11,212 nucleotides of DNA, taken from assembly GCA_014377055.1 (NCBI GenBank), contig JACMQJ010000058.1:1-11212 (forward strand). The letters are read 5' to 3'. Source of the stretch: Candidatus Sericytochromatia bacterium (GTDB lineage Bacteria > Cyanobacteriota > Sericytochromatia > UBA7694 > JACMQJ01). Shown one piece after another: positions 1 through 6,068 of the stretch; position 1 is the first letter of the stretch, and each line of letters opens with the position of its first letter. The translations under genes and the position numbers were made by a program. The notes below the pieces were generated by a model. It saw nothing but the letters and a program-made list of their open reading frames with translations, did no database searches and had not been told where the DNA came from.

Positions 1-137
1 CCACCACCAAAAGAAACTCTGGTTGCTTTATAAGCAGTTCGATTAGAACCACCCAAATTACTATTAATAACACCTATCCACTCATTAACTGCTCTGAGTG
101 ATACCATTCCCGCTTGGCCTTGGTCAAATGATGACAT
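1..137 (-). CDS. Flagellar hook/rod-family protein, N-terminal fragment
   Basis: The ATG at 135-137 opens a minus-strand frame that runs off the window edge, leaving 45 residues. A strong Shine-Dalgarno (TAGGAGG, minus strand, about 144-150) sits just upstream. The segment VINSNLGGSNRTAYKATRVS matches the layout of the N-terminal signature of flagellar axial proteins (FlgB/C/E/F/G), usually written NIANxNTxGYK, preceded by a short amphipathic helix. These proteins are exported by the flagellar type III apparatus and polymerise into rod or hook using paired N- and C-terminal helices. The motif is divergent (NLGGSN for NIANAN), so I cannot tell hook (FlgE) from rod (FlgF/FlgG). The family call is fairly safe; the paralogue is not. 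It may be co-transcribed with the small protein encoded upstream at 402-800 or use the promoter-like sequence at 276-304. Confidence 0.72.
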   Translation of the reverse strand, partial: MSSFDQGQAGMVSLRAVNEWIGVINSNLGGSNRTAYKATRVSFGG

Positions 138-275
138 TTAGTTCCTCCTAGACAATAGTTATTTTTAGATTAATAAAAATTTAATAAATACAAAACAAAC
201 TCTTAAAACTAGCCTTAGCTACTTAACAAATAAGTAACTTCTTTAACAAAAATATTAACAAGCTATTACTAGATA

Positions 276-304
276 ATGATATTAGAAAAATTGATTATTA
301 TCAA
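276..304 (-). promoter_or_regulatory. Promoter-like -35/-10 upstream of the flagellar gene
   Basis: On the minus strand TTGATA (299-304) and TATCAT (276-281) are separated by 17 bases, each one mismatch from the sigma-70 consensus. It would give a leader of about 130 nt before the ATG at 137. The -35 lies inside the TTGAT-N4-ATCAA dyad, so a bound regulator would compete with or assist RNA polymerase. No sigma-28-type element was seen. Predicted by eye only. Confidence 0.4.
291..304. promoter_or_regulatory. FNR/CRP-type binding site (TTGAT-N4-ATCAA)
   Basis: TTGATTATTATCAA is an exact match to the two half-sites and spacing of the FNR anaerobox. The arms are perfect and the spacer is TATT. 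It lies in the intergenic region between the two minus-strand genes and covers the -35 of the promoter-like sequence there. Known family behaviour: Crp/Fnr-family dimers bind such sites in response to oxygen, redox or nucleotides. The regulator itself is not in this window, and the dyad is AT-rich, so chance is possible. Confidence 0.5.
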
Positions 305-401
305 GGGTTCTTAACATAATAAAAAGTAATTTATCAAAATATTATTCATATATTTTAACCTTGTTGCCCTGAATTATAATAAATTTGAATTTAGTTATTA
401 T

Positions 402-800
402 TTATCTCAACCAAGGATTATATTTTTCCATTGTGGTAAAAGTAACAGGTTTTGGTGTTGTGTCACCTGCCAAACTGGTTAAAACAGGTGCTGCTATCTC
501 TGCAACAGAACTGATAGCCGCTGCTGGCGGGTATAAAAATGACACCAGTTTAGAAACCATTCCGATACTAGAAAAGATACTACCAAGACCTTTCATAAAT
601 GATGCAGCACTTGATATAGGAGCCATATATCGACTAGAAGTAAAATTATGTTCTCTTCTAAATGTATCTGGTGGTAAACCTGGGTTCGATGCGCTCATAG
701 CAACGTGATTGTTGTTAGCAATGTTTTCAAGCGAATTACTGGCACAAACCTGACCAAAAGCTTGTGCTGCATTGTAGCTGTTGTTAACTTGTCCGTCCAT
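402..800 (-). CDS. Small protein of unknown function beside flagellar gene
   Basis: This frame encodes 132 residues starting at ATG 798-800 behind a good Shine-Dalgarno (AGGTGAG). I do not recognise the family. Residues 1-58 are polar and Asn-rich (SLENIANNNH at about 23-32). Residues 59-112 are rich in Ala, Ser, Gly and Ile with repeated small-residue spacing (about SAASFMKGLGSIFSSIG and PPAAAISSVAEIAAPV), which could form amphipathic or membrane-interacting helices. The C-terminus is polar and ends KYNPWLR. There is no signal peptide. A plus-strand frame at 385-708 overlaps it but lacks a convincing ribosome site, so the minus strand is preferred. Its position 264 bases upstream of the flagellar gene on the same strand suggests, but does not show, a motility link. 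It has its own promoter-like sequence at 836-865. Confidence 0.68.
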   Translation of the reverse strand: MDGQVNNSYNAAQAFGQVCASNSLENIANNNHVAMSASNPGLPPDTFRREHNFTSSRYMAPISSAASFMKGLGSIFSSIGMVSKLVSFLYPPAAAISSVAEIAAPVLTSLAGDTTPKPVTFTTMEKYNPWLR

Positions 801-835
801 AATCTCACCTATAAAAATAAAATTTCTATATACTA

Positions 836-865
836 ATTATACAAATAAATAAATTAAACTTGCAA
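836..865 (-). promoter_or_regulatory. Sigma-70-like promoter for the 402-800 gene
   Basis: On the minus strand TTGCAA (860-865) and a perfect TATAAT (836-841) are 18 bases apart. Transcription would start near 829, leaving a leader of about 30 nt with the Shine-Dalgarno AGGTGAG. The good -10 and sensible distance make this the best promoter candidate in the window. Confidence 0.55.
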
Positions 866-950
866 CATTTAAATCAACTTTGAGTAAAAATTATACAAAC
901 CTTCACTAAAAATTAACCTATATGATTATAAATTTTTGTAATTTGTAATC

Positions 951-1067
951 TAAGTACTTTAATTTTGTATTAAAATTCAAGCTTATGATATTGATTCTAT
1001 ATGTATATTCGTGCTATTTATAGAGTTGTAGTATGATAATTTTATAAAAAAATTAAGTAAGTACTTT
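951..1067. repeat. Paired TAAGTACTTT sites upstream of Rieske operon
   Basis: The 10-mer TAAGTACTTT, which contains the palindrome AAGTACTT, occurs at 951-960 and again at 1058-1067. Both copies are in the divergent region ahead of the Rieske gene, the second inside the predicted leader. Two identical palindromic sites flanking a promoter would suit an operator pair, but 10-mers recur easily in AT-rich DNA. Confidence 0.25.
991..1020 (+). promoter_or_regulatory. Candidate promoter for the Rieske/cytochrome b operon
   Basis: TTGATT (991-996) and TATTTA (1015-1020) are 18 bases apart, which would place the start near 1027 and give a leader of about 73 nt. A second possible -10 (TATGAT, 1032-1037) lacks a partner -35. 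Weak matches in a very AT-rich stretch. Confidence 0.28.
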
Positions 1068-1081
1068 GATCATCAATAGTT

Positions 1082-1086
1082 AGGAG
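1082..1086 (+). promoter_or_regulatory. Shine-Dalgarno of the Rieske gene
   Basis: AGGAG lies 13 bases before the ATG at 1100 and only 4 bases before an in-frame TTG at 1091. Neither spacing is ideal. I favour the ATG because ATG is the usual codon and four bases is too close; the TTG would add three residues. Confidence 0.55.
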
Positions 1087-1099
1087 AAAATTGATTTGT

Positions 1100-1654
1100 A
1101 TGGCAAATGAGATAACTCAAGGAATTGAAACTCCAGCAATAAAATTTAGAAGAGAGTCTGACGTAGATCCTAAAGAAATATCAAGAAGAAAAGTTTTAGG
1201 CTTTTTGGGTTGGGGAGCTTTTTGGACTACAATGGCTGCAAGCCTTGCAGGAACAGGTAAGTTTATGTTCCCTGCTGTTACTTATGAACCATCGCCAATT
1301 TTCAAGGCTGGTCTTCCCAAAGACTATACCGCAGGAGTTTCAACAAGATTCCTGTCAGGAAAACAGGTCTGGATAATAAATGATGGTACTATTATTTATG
1401 CTTTGATAGCAATCTGTACACACCTAGGTTGTACACCAGACTGGTTATTAAATGAAAATAAATTTAAATGTAACTGTCATGGTAGTGGTTACTATATGTC
1501 AGGGGTTAATTTTGAAGGCCCTACCCCAAGAGCAATGGAGAGAGCTGCTATCAGTGTAGGTGCTGATGGAGAAATAGTCATAGATAAAAGTAAGAAGTTT
1601 ATTTATGAAAAAGGTGAGTGGGACAAGCCAGATTCATCTATCAAAGCTGTTTAA
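1100..1654 (+). CDS. petC: Rieske 2Fe-2S protein of a cytochrome bc/b6-type complex
   Basis: This is the 184-residue high-potential iron-sulfur subunit that takes one electron from quinol at the Qo site. Both Rieske boxes are intact: CTHLGC at residues 106-111 and CNCHGS at 124-129. C106, H108, C124 and H127 are cluster ligands; C111 and C126 form the stabilising disulfide. S129 and Y131 occupy the positions whose hydrogen bonds raise the cluster potential in bc1. The usual Pro of box two is Asn125. An SRRK segment (28-31) precedes one hydrophobic helix (about 33-57), resembling an uncleaved Tat signal-anchor as in other Rieske proteins, so the cluster domain should be periplasmic. It is first in an operon with the b6-type (60-base gap) and IV-type subunits. 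The start is uncertain: an in-frame TTG nine bases upstream is possible. The symbol follows b6f nomenclature; qcrA would serve equally. Confidence 0.94.
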   Translation: MANEITQGIETPAIKFRRESDVDPKEISRRKVLGFLGWGAFWTTMAASLAGTGKFMFPAVTYEPSPIFKAGLPKDYTAGVSTRFLSGKQVWIINDGTIIYALIAICTHLGCTPDWLLNENKFKCNCHGSGYYMSGVNFEGPTPRAMERAAISVGADGEIVIDKSKKFIYEKGEWDKPDSSIKAV

Positions 1655-1714
1655 AACAGTTACAAAATATTTATAAATTAAGTTATTGATTAAATAATAG
1701 GAGAATTTTTAGTT

Positions 1715-2590
1715 ATGGGTAGTAAACTCCAAGACTTTTTAGAATCACAAGTTTACCCTAGCCAGATATGGCAATCTGTTATCAGACATGGCAAGCCAGT
1801 AAATGACAGAAACAGATCTCTGGCTGTACTTGGTAACGTATTTTTACATTTACATCCAATACGTTTACCTAGATATGCAACAAAATATACATATACATGG
1901 GGTATGGGCGGTTTAAGTTTTTTACTGTTTTTAGTAGAAACAGTGACAGGTATTTTATTAATGTTTTATTATCATCCAACAGCTAGTCTGGCTTATGGTG
2001 ATATTAAATCTCTCGAGTTTGATGTTCCTTTTGGCATGATCCTAAGAAATATGCACAGATGGGGGGCTCATGCAATGGTACTTGCTGTTTGGTTTCACAT
2101 GTTTAGGGTTTTTATGACAGGTTCATACAAAAAACCAAGAGAATTTAATTGGGCTATTGGAGTTATATTACTTACAATAACTCTTTTTATGAGTTTTACA
2201 GGTTATTTGTTACCATGGGATCAGCTTGCTATGTGGGCTATCACAGTTGGAACAAATATGGCAAGAGCTGTTCCATTACTTGGTCATGAAGGACCATTTT
2301 CTAACCTTCTTGGCTTGAAAATAGATAATGATATTAGATTTGCTTTACTGGGTGGAACAAGAGTTGGTGGACCTACATTGATTAGATTCTATGTCTTACA
2401 TTGTATTGCTGTGCCTTTTGTTATGTCTTTTATCTTATCCATTCATTTTTGGAGAATCAGAAAAGATGGTGGAATTTCAGGACCTCAATCCGCAAGACTT
2501 GCAAACCTTAATAAAGTTACTCAAGTTAAAGCAGCTGAAGGAAAGAAAAAAGTTGAAGGTATAAAAGTTGAAGCTCCTAAAGCTGAATAA
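1715..2590 (+). CDS. petB: Cytochrome b6-type subunit (N-terminal half of cytochrome b)
   Basis: A 291-residue membrane subunit carrying the two b hemes, with AGGAG at 1699-1703. Four transmembrane helices fit the b6 fold (about 64-86, 115-135, 147-166, 224-247). Axial histidines are H114/H128 (13 between) and H229/H244 (14 between); the 14-residue spacing is the b6/Firmicutes pattern rather than the mitochondrial bc1 pattern. Conserved b6 landmarks include MHRWGAH, YKKPREFNW, GYLLPWDQ and RKDGGISGP. The cysteine that covalently binds heme cn in b6f (chloroplast Cys35, in FYCLGG) aligns with G63 of TWGMGG, so that heme is probably not thioether-bound. Compared with b6 of about 215 residues, it has a longer N-terminus (about 50 residues) and a Lys/Glu-rich tail (about 262-291). 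Split from the IV-type subunit encoded 21 bases downstream. Confidence 0.95.
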   Translation: MGSKLQDFLESQVYPSQIWQSVIRHGKPVNDRNRSLAVLGNVFLHLHPIRLPRYATKYTYTWGMGGLSFLLFLVETVTGILLMFYYHPTASLAYGDIKSLEFDVPFGMILRNMHRWGAHAMVLAVWFHMFRVFMTGSYKKPREFNWAIGVILLTITLFMSFTGYLLPWDQLAMWAITVGTNMARAVPLLGHEGPFSNLLGLKIDNDIRFALLGGTRVGGPTLIRFYVLHCIAVPFVMSFILSIHFWRIRKDGGISGPQSARLANLNKVTQVKAAEGKKKVEGIKVEAPKAE

Positions 2591-2611
2591 TGAAAGGTCG
2601 TAGAAAAAAAG

Positions 2612-3505
2612 ATGTATAGTTTTAAAAACTTTTTAGATATATTAACAACGCCTGATAACGTTCCTATATTGCTTTTAATAGCAATGATAGTAGCATATAC
2701 GTGGATTTCTTTCCATAAGGCATTTGATAATGATAAAAGATTAGCTCAGGGTAGACCTGTATGGGAAGGTGAACCCCACAATCAAGAAAAAGTACACACA
2801 TGGCCACATTTATTAAATATAGAATTTATAGTCTCAATCATAGCTATGGCGGGTTTGACATTGTGGTCAACATTTTTGAATGCTCCTCTTGAAGATCCTG
2901 CAAACAATTCTGTTACACCGAATCCTTCCAAAGCACCTTGGTACTTTTTGGGATTACAAGAGATGTTGGTTTATTTTGACCCATGGATCGCAGGGGTTGT
3001 ACTACCAGGTATAATTGTAGTTGGACTGATAGCTATTCCTTACATTGATACTAATCCTAAAGGTAATGGATATTATTCATGGAGAGATAGAAGATTTGCA
3101 ATAGGTGTCTTTTTATTTGGTTGGTTTTTATGGATGGCATTAATAATAGAAGGAACTATTTTAAGAGGTCCAGGTTGGAACTTCTTTATGCCAGGCGAGT
3201 ATTGGGATGTTCATAAACAAGTTGCATTAGTTAATATTAACTTTTCAGAGTTGTTAAATATTGATCCTAAGACATTTTGGTTAGCAAGAGAACTACCTGC
3301 TATTATTATTCTTGGTCTATATTTTACAATAACACCATTCTTAGTTGCCAAGTTTAATAAAAAGTTTTACGAGGATCTGGGACTTGTGAGGTATGGGGTT
3401 ACTATCATGCTTTTATTATTATTGGTAGGTTTACCTGTTAAGATGATTTTACGTCTAACCATAAACTTAAAATATATATTAGTAACACCGTGGTTTAATA
3501 TTTAA
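2612..3505 (+). CDS. petD: Subunit IV-type protein (C-terminal half of cytochrome b), enlarged
   Basis: A 297-residue membrane protein completing cytochrome b and the Qo site. The Qo motif reads APWY (108-111) within NPSKAPWYFLGLQEML, where b6f and bc1 have PEWY; the catalytic Glu is replaced by Pro109. Hydrophobic segments lie at about 17-34, 68-90, 124-145, 162-183, 228-247 and 260-281, so it has roughly six helices against three in canonical subunit IV (about 160 residues). RGPGW and FMPGEYWD (about 185-199) match a C-terminal extension that I recall from bc-type complexes of several anaerobic and deep-branching phyla. The gene follows the b6 gene by 21 bases with only a weak ribosome site (AAAGG at 2594-2598), suggesting translation coupled to it. 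Family membership is firm; the role of the extra helices is unknown to me. Confidence 0.92.
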   Translation: MYSFKNFLDILTTPDNVPILLLIAMIVAYTWISFHKAFDNDKRLAQGRPVWEGEPHNQEKVHTWPHLLNIEFIVSIIAMAGLTLWSTFLNAPLEDPANNSVTPNPSKAPWYFLGLQEMLVYFDPWIAGVVLPGIIVVGLIAIPYIDTNPKGNGYYSWRDRRFAIGVFLFGWFLWMALIIEGTILRGPGWNFFMPGEYWDVHKQVALVNINFSELLNIDPKTFWLARELPAIIILGLYFTITPFLVAKFNKKFYEDLGLVRYGVTIMLLLLLVGLPVKMILRLTINLKYILVTPWFNI

Positions 3506-3540
3506 TGGTCGAATCGTATAAAGGTAGGTAAATAAAATAA

Positions 3541-5433
3541 ATGAGATTTAGAGCGTTTGTAATTTCCAGTATGTTACTCTTTGTAATGACTGTACTCGCT
3601 GTCTGGGTTGACTTTGACAGAGAATGGAAAAAGTATCAATCAGATTTCAACAAAATAGAATTTGATAAAACAAAATCAGAATTAGAAAATCTAAAAAAAT
3701 CTATGGATGCCGATGCTGATTATAAAAAACTTGAAGCTTCTTACAAGTCAAGTGAAGATCAAGTTAATTCTCCTGAAGCTCTTGTCAAGCAAAAAGATTT
3801 AGATCAAAAAATGGCTAAACTTAAGTTTGATGTTTATAAAGCAGAAAGAGATGCAAAGTTTACAAAGAGTACAATAGGTTCATTAGATTATCAAATATCT
3901 AGGAATATAAGTAATAATGATGCAACAGCATCTATTAATGATCAGAAAATGATTCTTCAAGCAAAACTTGATGAGCAAAATAAAGCTGTAGATGTTGTGA
4001 GAGCTAGTTTTGATAAAGCACAAAAAGAAGCAAAAGATGATATTAAGCAATATACTGATCTAAAGTCTAAGTTTGAAGACAAAAATGCCAAAGTTGAGTT
4101 ACTTAATAAGAAACTTGATGTTATTGCAAAAAGACCAATTGATATTCAACAAATTATTATTCCTGAGTTAAATAATACAGTTGATAGATGTATGACTTGC
4201 CACATGGCAGCTAATACAGATGGATTTGAAGATAAAAAATATCCTAAAGTTTTTCAAACTCATCCAAATAGAGAACTATTTTTGGTAAAGCATAATGTAA
4301 AAGATTTTGGTTGTGTTGTTTGCCATCAAGGACAAGGTCTTTCTACTAAATCAAAGTCAGCTCATGGTTGGGTTGAATTTTGGGAAAAGCCTATGTTTAA
4401 GGGTAAACAAGTAGAAGCATCATGTATAAAATGTCATAAAACAACAGATAATATACCTGCTGATTATTTTAATAAGGGTAAAGAACTTGTTACTGCTTCA
4501 AATTGTTTAGCATGTCATAAAATTGAAGGACAACCTGCAGCTGTAAAAAATGGTCCTCCATTATTACAAGCATCAAGCAAATTAAATGCAACATGGATGG
4601 TAAATTGGGTAGAGAACCCAAGACATTATCTACCAAGATCAAAAATGCCTACTTTCCCACTTGGTAAAGAAGAAGCAACAGCTATTACAGCTTATGTTTT
4701 GAGTTCAAGTGATCCAAATTATGGTATCAAAAAAGGTGTTGTTCCAGATCCTTCATTAGTTGGTAATGGTCAAAGAGTATTTAAAGCAAAAGGTTGTAAT
4801 TCGTGTCATGCTATCAAAGGCGTAGGTGCAAATGTTGGACCTGATTTAGGTAGAGTTGGTAGTAAAGCAAATCCTACTTGGATGTATAACTGGATCAAAA
4901 ATCCACAATCATATCATCCAGGAACAATCATGCCTAACCTTGGTTTGACAGATGAAGAAACTCTTTCAGTAGTTTCATGGTTACAAACATTTAAATGGGA
5001 CAATATGCCTCAATCACAAGTAGATATTCACAATGTAGAACTTGCCACTAAAGGTAAAGCTATTATGAAAAATTATAATTGTGCTTCATGTCATAATGTT
5101 GTTGGTCTTGAAGGTGCTCAGAATTGTCCAGAGTTAACTGGTGAAGCTGAAAAAGATATTCATAAATTTGATTTTGGTTATGCACATAGAGATCCATTAA
5201 GAGGCGTTTATCATACTAGAGAATCTTATATATATAATAAAATAAGAAGTCCTGGCGTATATGACGACTTTGTAAAGGGTAAAATGCCAAGATTTTGGTT
5301 TACAGACGAACAAACAAGCCAAGCTTATACATATATTATGGGTATGACAGGTAAATATGATGACCTACCTTATAAATATATTTATAAACCAAAGACTGTT
5401 GAAGAAAGTAACGAAGAAATCAAAAAGAAATAA
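3541..5433 (+). CDS. Membrane-anchored coiled-coil hexaheme cytochrome c
   Basis: A 630-residue protein, probably the electron acceptor subunit of the Rieske/b complex. An N-terminal helix (about 5-23) serves as an anchor or signal, followed by DREWKKYQSDF and a long charged, predicted coiled-coil region (about 27-198) without heme motifs. Six CxxCH sites follow at C217, C258, C295, C322, C419 and C514. The first three (217-299) form a compact triheme segment; H241, H251 and H275 could be distal ligands. The last three head monoheme class-I-like domains, each with a candidate Met ligand: M369, M464 and M582 in KMP, IMP and KMP contexts. The domains at about 311-390 and 408-485 are clear tandem duplicates (TWMVNWVENP and TWMYNWIKNP). 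It lies 35 bases after subunit IV with AAGGTAGG upstream and ends the operon. Heme assignments are from motifs, and the electron route is inference. Confidence 0.9.
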   Translation: MRFRAFVISSMLLFVMTVLAVWVDFDREWKKYQSDFNKIEFDKTKSELENLKKSMDADADYKKLEASYKSSEDQVNSPEALVKQKDLDQKMAKLKFDVYKAERDAKFTKSTIGSLDYQISRNISNNDATASINDQKMILQAKLDEQNKAVDVVRASFDKAQKEAKDDIKQYTDLKSKFEDKNAKVELLNKKLDVIAKRPIDIQQIIIPELNNTVDRCMTCHMAANTDGFEDKKYPKVFQTHPNRELFLVKHNVKDFGCVVCHQGQGLSTKSKSAHGWVEFWEKPMFKGKQVEASCIKCHKTTDNIPADYFNKGKELVTASNCLACHKIEGQPAAVKNGPPLLQASSKLNATWMVNWVENPRHYLPRSKMPTFPLGKEEATAITAYVLSSSDPNYGIKKGVVPDPSLVGNGQRVFKAKGCNSCHAIKGVGANVGPDLGRVGSKANPTWMYNWIKNPQSYHPGTIMPNLGLTDEETLSVVSWLQTFKWDNMPQSQVDIHNVELATKGKAIMKNYNCASCHNVVGLEGAQNCPELTGEAEKDIHKFDFGYAHRDPLRGVYHTRESYIYNKIRSPGVYDDFVKGKMPRFWFTDEQTSQAYTYIMGMTGKYDDLPYKYIYKPKTVEESNEEIKKK

Positions 5434-5440
5434 TATAGGA

Positions 5441-5493
5441 TAACTCACCCTAACCCTCTCTTTTAAAAGAGAGGGAGATAAGAAAAAGAGTTA
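5441..5493. repeat. Palindromic dispersed-repeat-like element
   Basis: A perfect inverted repeat, CCCTCTCTTTT (5454-5464) against AAAAGAGAGGG (5465-5475), sits inside an outer pair TAACTC (5441-5446) and GAGTTA (5488-5493). The left part, CACCCTAACCCTCTC, resembles short intergenic repeats found widely in bacteria. It immediately follows the cytochrome c stop codon and can form a long hairpin in RNA, so it may also stabilise or end the transcript. No T-tract follows. Copy number in the genome is unknown here. Confidence 0.55.
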
Positions 5494-5513
5494 AAAAAAT
5501 ATTATCTTTATCT

Positions 5514-5557
5514 ATCCACTTGTTAAAATCAATATATAATTTAGCAAGTGGATTTTA
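5514..5557 (+). terminator. Likely terminator of the Rieske/cytochrome operon
   Basis: ATCCACTTGTTAAA (5514-5527) pairs with TTTAGCAAGTGGAT (5540-5553) over 14 bases, with one position forming a G-U pair, around a 12-base AT loop, then TTTTAAATT. The stem is long though AT-rich and the T-run is short. It stands 80 bases after the cytochrome gene and 40 before the ferredoxin gene, so it could be a terminator or a leader structure of the next gene. Confidence 0.5.
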
Positions 5558-5583
5558 AATTAATTAGATCTAATCATTGAATT

Positions 5584-5589
5584 AAGGAG
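5584..5589 (+). promoter_or_regulatory. Shine-Dalgarno fixing the ferredoxin start
   Basis: AAGGAG ends eight bases before the ATG at 5598. The in-frame GTG at 5589 overlaps this site itself and cannot be served by it, so translation should begin at 5598, giving the usual ferredoxin N-terminus MAHFITDAC. Confidence 0.8.
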
Positions 5590-5597
5590 TGAATAAT

Positions 5598-6065
5598 ATG
5601 GCTCATTTTATAACAGATGCTTGTGTAGGTTGCACAATGTGTCTTAAAGAATGTCCCACTGATGCTATTGCAGGTGCTACAAAATTGTTACATGTGATCG
5701 AAGAATCATTATGTATTGACTGTGGTATATGTGCAAACGTTTGTCCAGTTAAAGCTATTATAAATCCTGCTGGTGAAATTGTTGAAAAAAATAAGATCAG
5801 AAAAGATAGACCAAAAGTAACAGTGGATCAAGAAAATTGTACAGGTTGTATTGCTTGTGTTGATTTTTGTCCTTATGATGCTTTAGAAATGATGGCAATT
5901 GGTGATGATTTGACAATGCACCTTTCTTCTATTGTAGCTCATGTCATTGAAGATAAATGTGTTGGCTGTGGTATATGTACAGAAGCATGTATCAAAGAAG
6001 TAATATTCTTTAGACCTGAGGAAGTAGCACTTTACGAATCAGACCTTATAGGTTCAAGTACATAA
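5598..6065 (+). CDS. Four-cluster [4Fe-4S] ferredoxin (tandem 2[4Fe-4S])
   Basis: A soluble 155-residue iron-sulfur electron carrier. Four complete C-x2-C-x2-C-x3-C sets are visible: C9/12/15/19, C39/42/45/49, C81/84/87/91 and C121/124/127/131. Three end in CP; the fourth ends in CI (EACIKEV). The N-terminus MAHFITDAC is that of clostridial-type bacterial 2[4Fe-4S] ferredoxins (normally about 55-80 residues), so the protein looks like two such units joined by a linker (about 55-75, charged, EKNKIRKDRPK). No transmembrane or enzymatic domain is present. It is followed three bases later by the HEAT-repeat membrane protein and preceded by the Rieske/cytochrome operon, from which it is separated by two hairpins. 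Its partner is unknown; low-potential reduction chemistry or membrane electron delivery are both possible. Confidence 0.93.
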   Translation: MAHFITDACVGCTMCLKECPTDAIAGATKLLHVIEESLCIDCGICANVCPVKAIINPAGEIVEKNKIRKDRPKVTVDQENCTGCIACVDFCPYDALEMMAIGDDLTMHLSSIVAHVIEDKCVGCGICTEACIKEVIFFRPEEVALYESDLIGSST

Positions 6066-6068
6066 AAA

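Noticed and set aside
385..708. Plus-strand open frame opposite the 402-800 gene
   Set aside because: It lacks a good ribosome site and domain-like composition; the minus-strand frame has both a Shine-Dalgarno and a strong promoter.
1066..1076. TTGAT-C-ATCAA as an FNR box ahead of the Rieske operon
   Set aside because: The half-sites are right but only one base separates them, whereas FNR sites need four.
1647..1659. CTGTTTAAAACAG inverted repeat at the Rieske stop codon
   Set aside because: Almost no room for a loop and no T-run; too short to call a terminator.
5535..5540. TATAAT as the -10 of a ferredoxin promoter
   Set aside because: No -35 at a proper distance, and it lies within the hairpin region.
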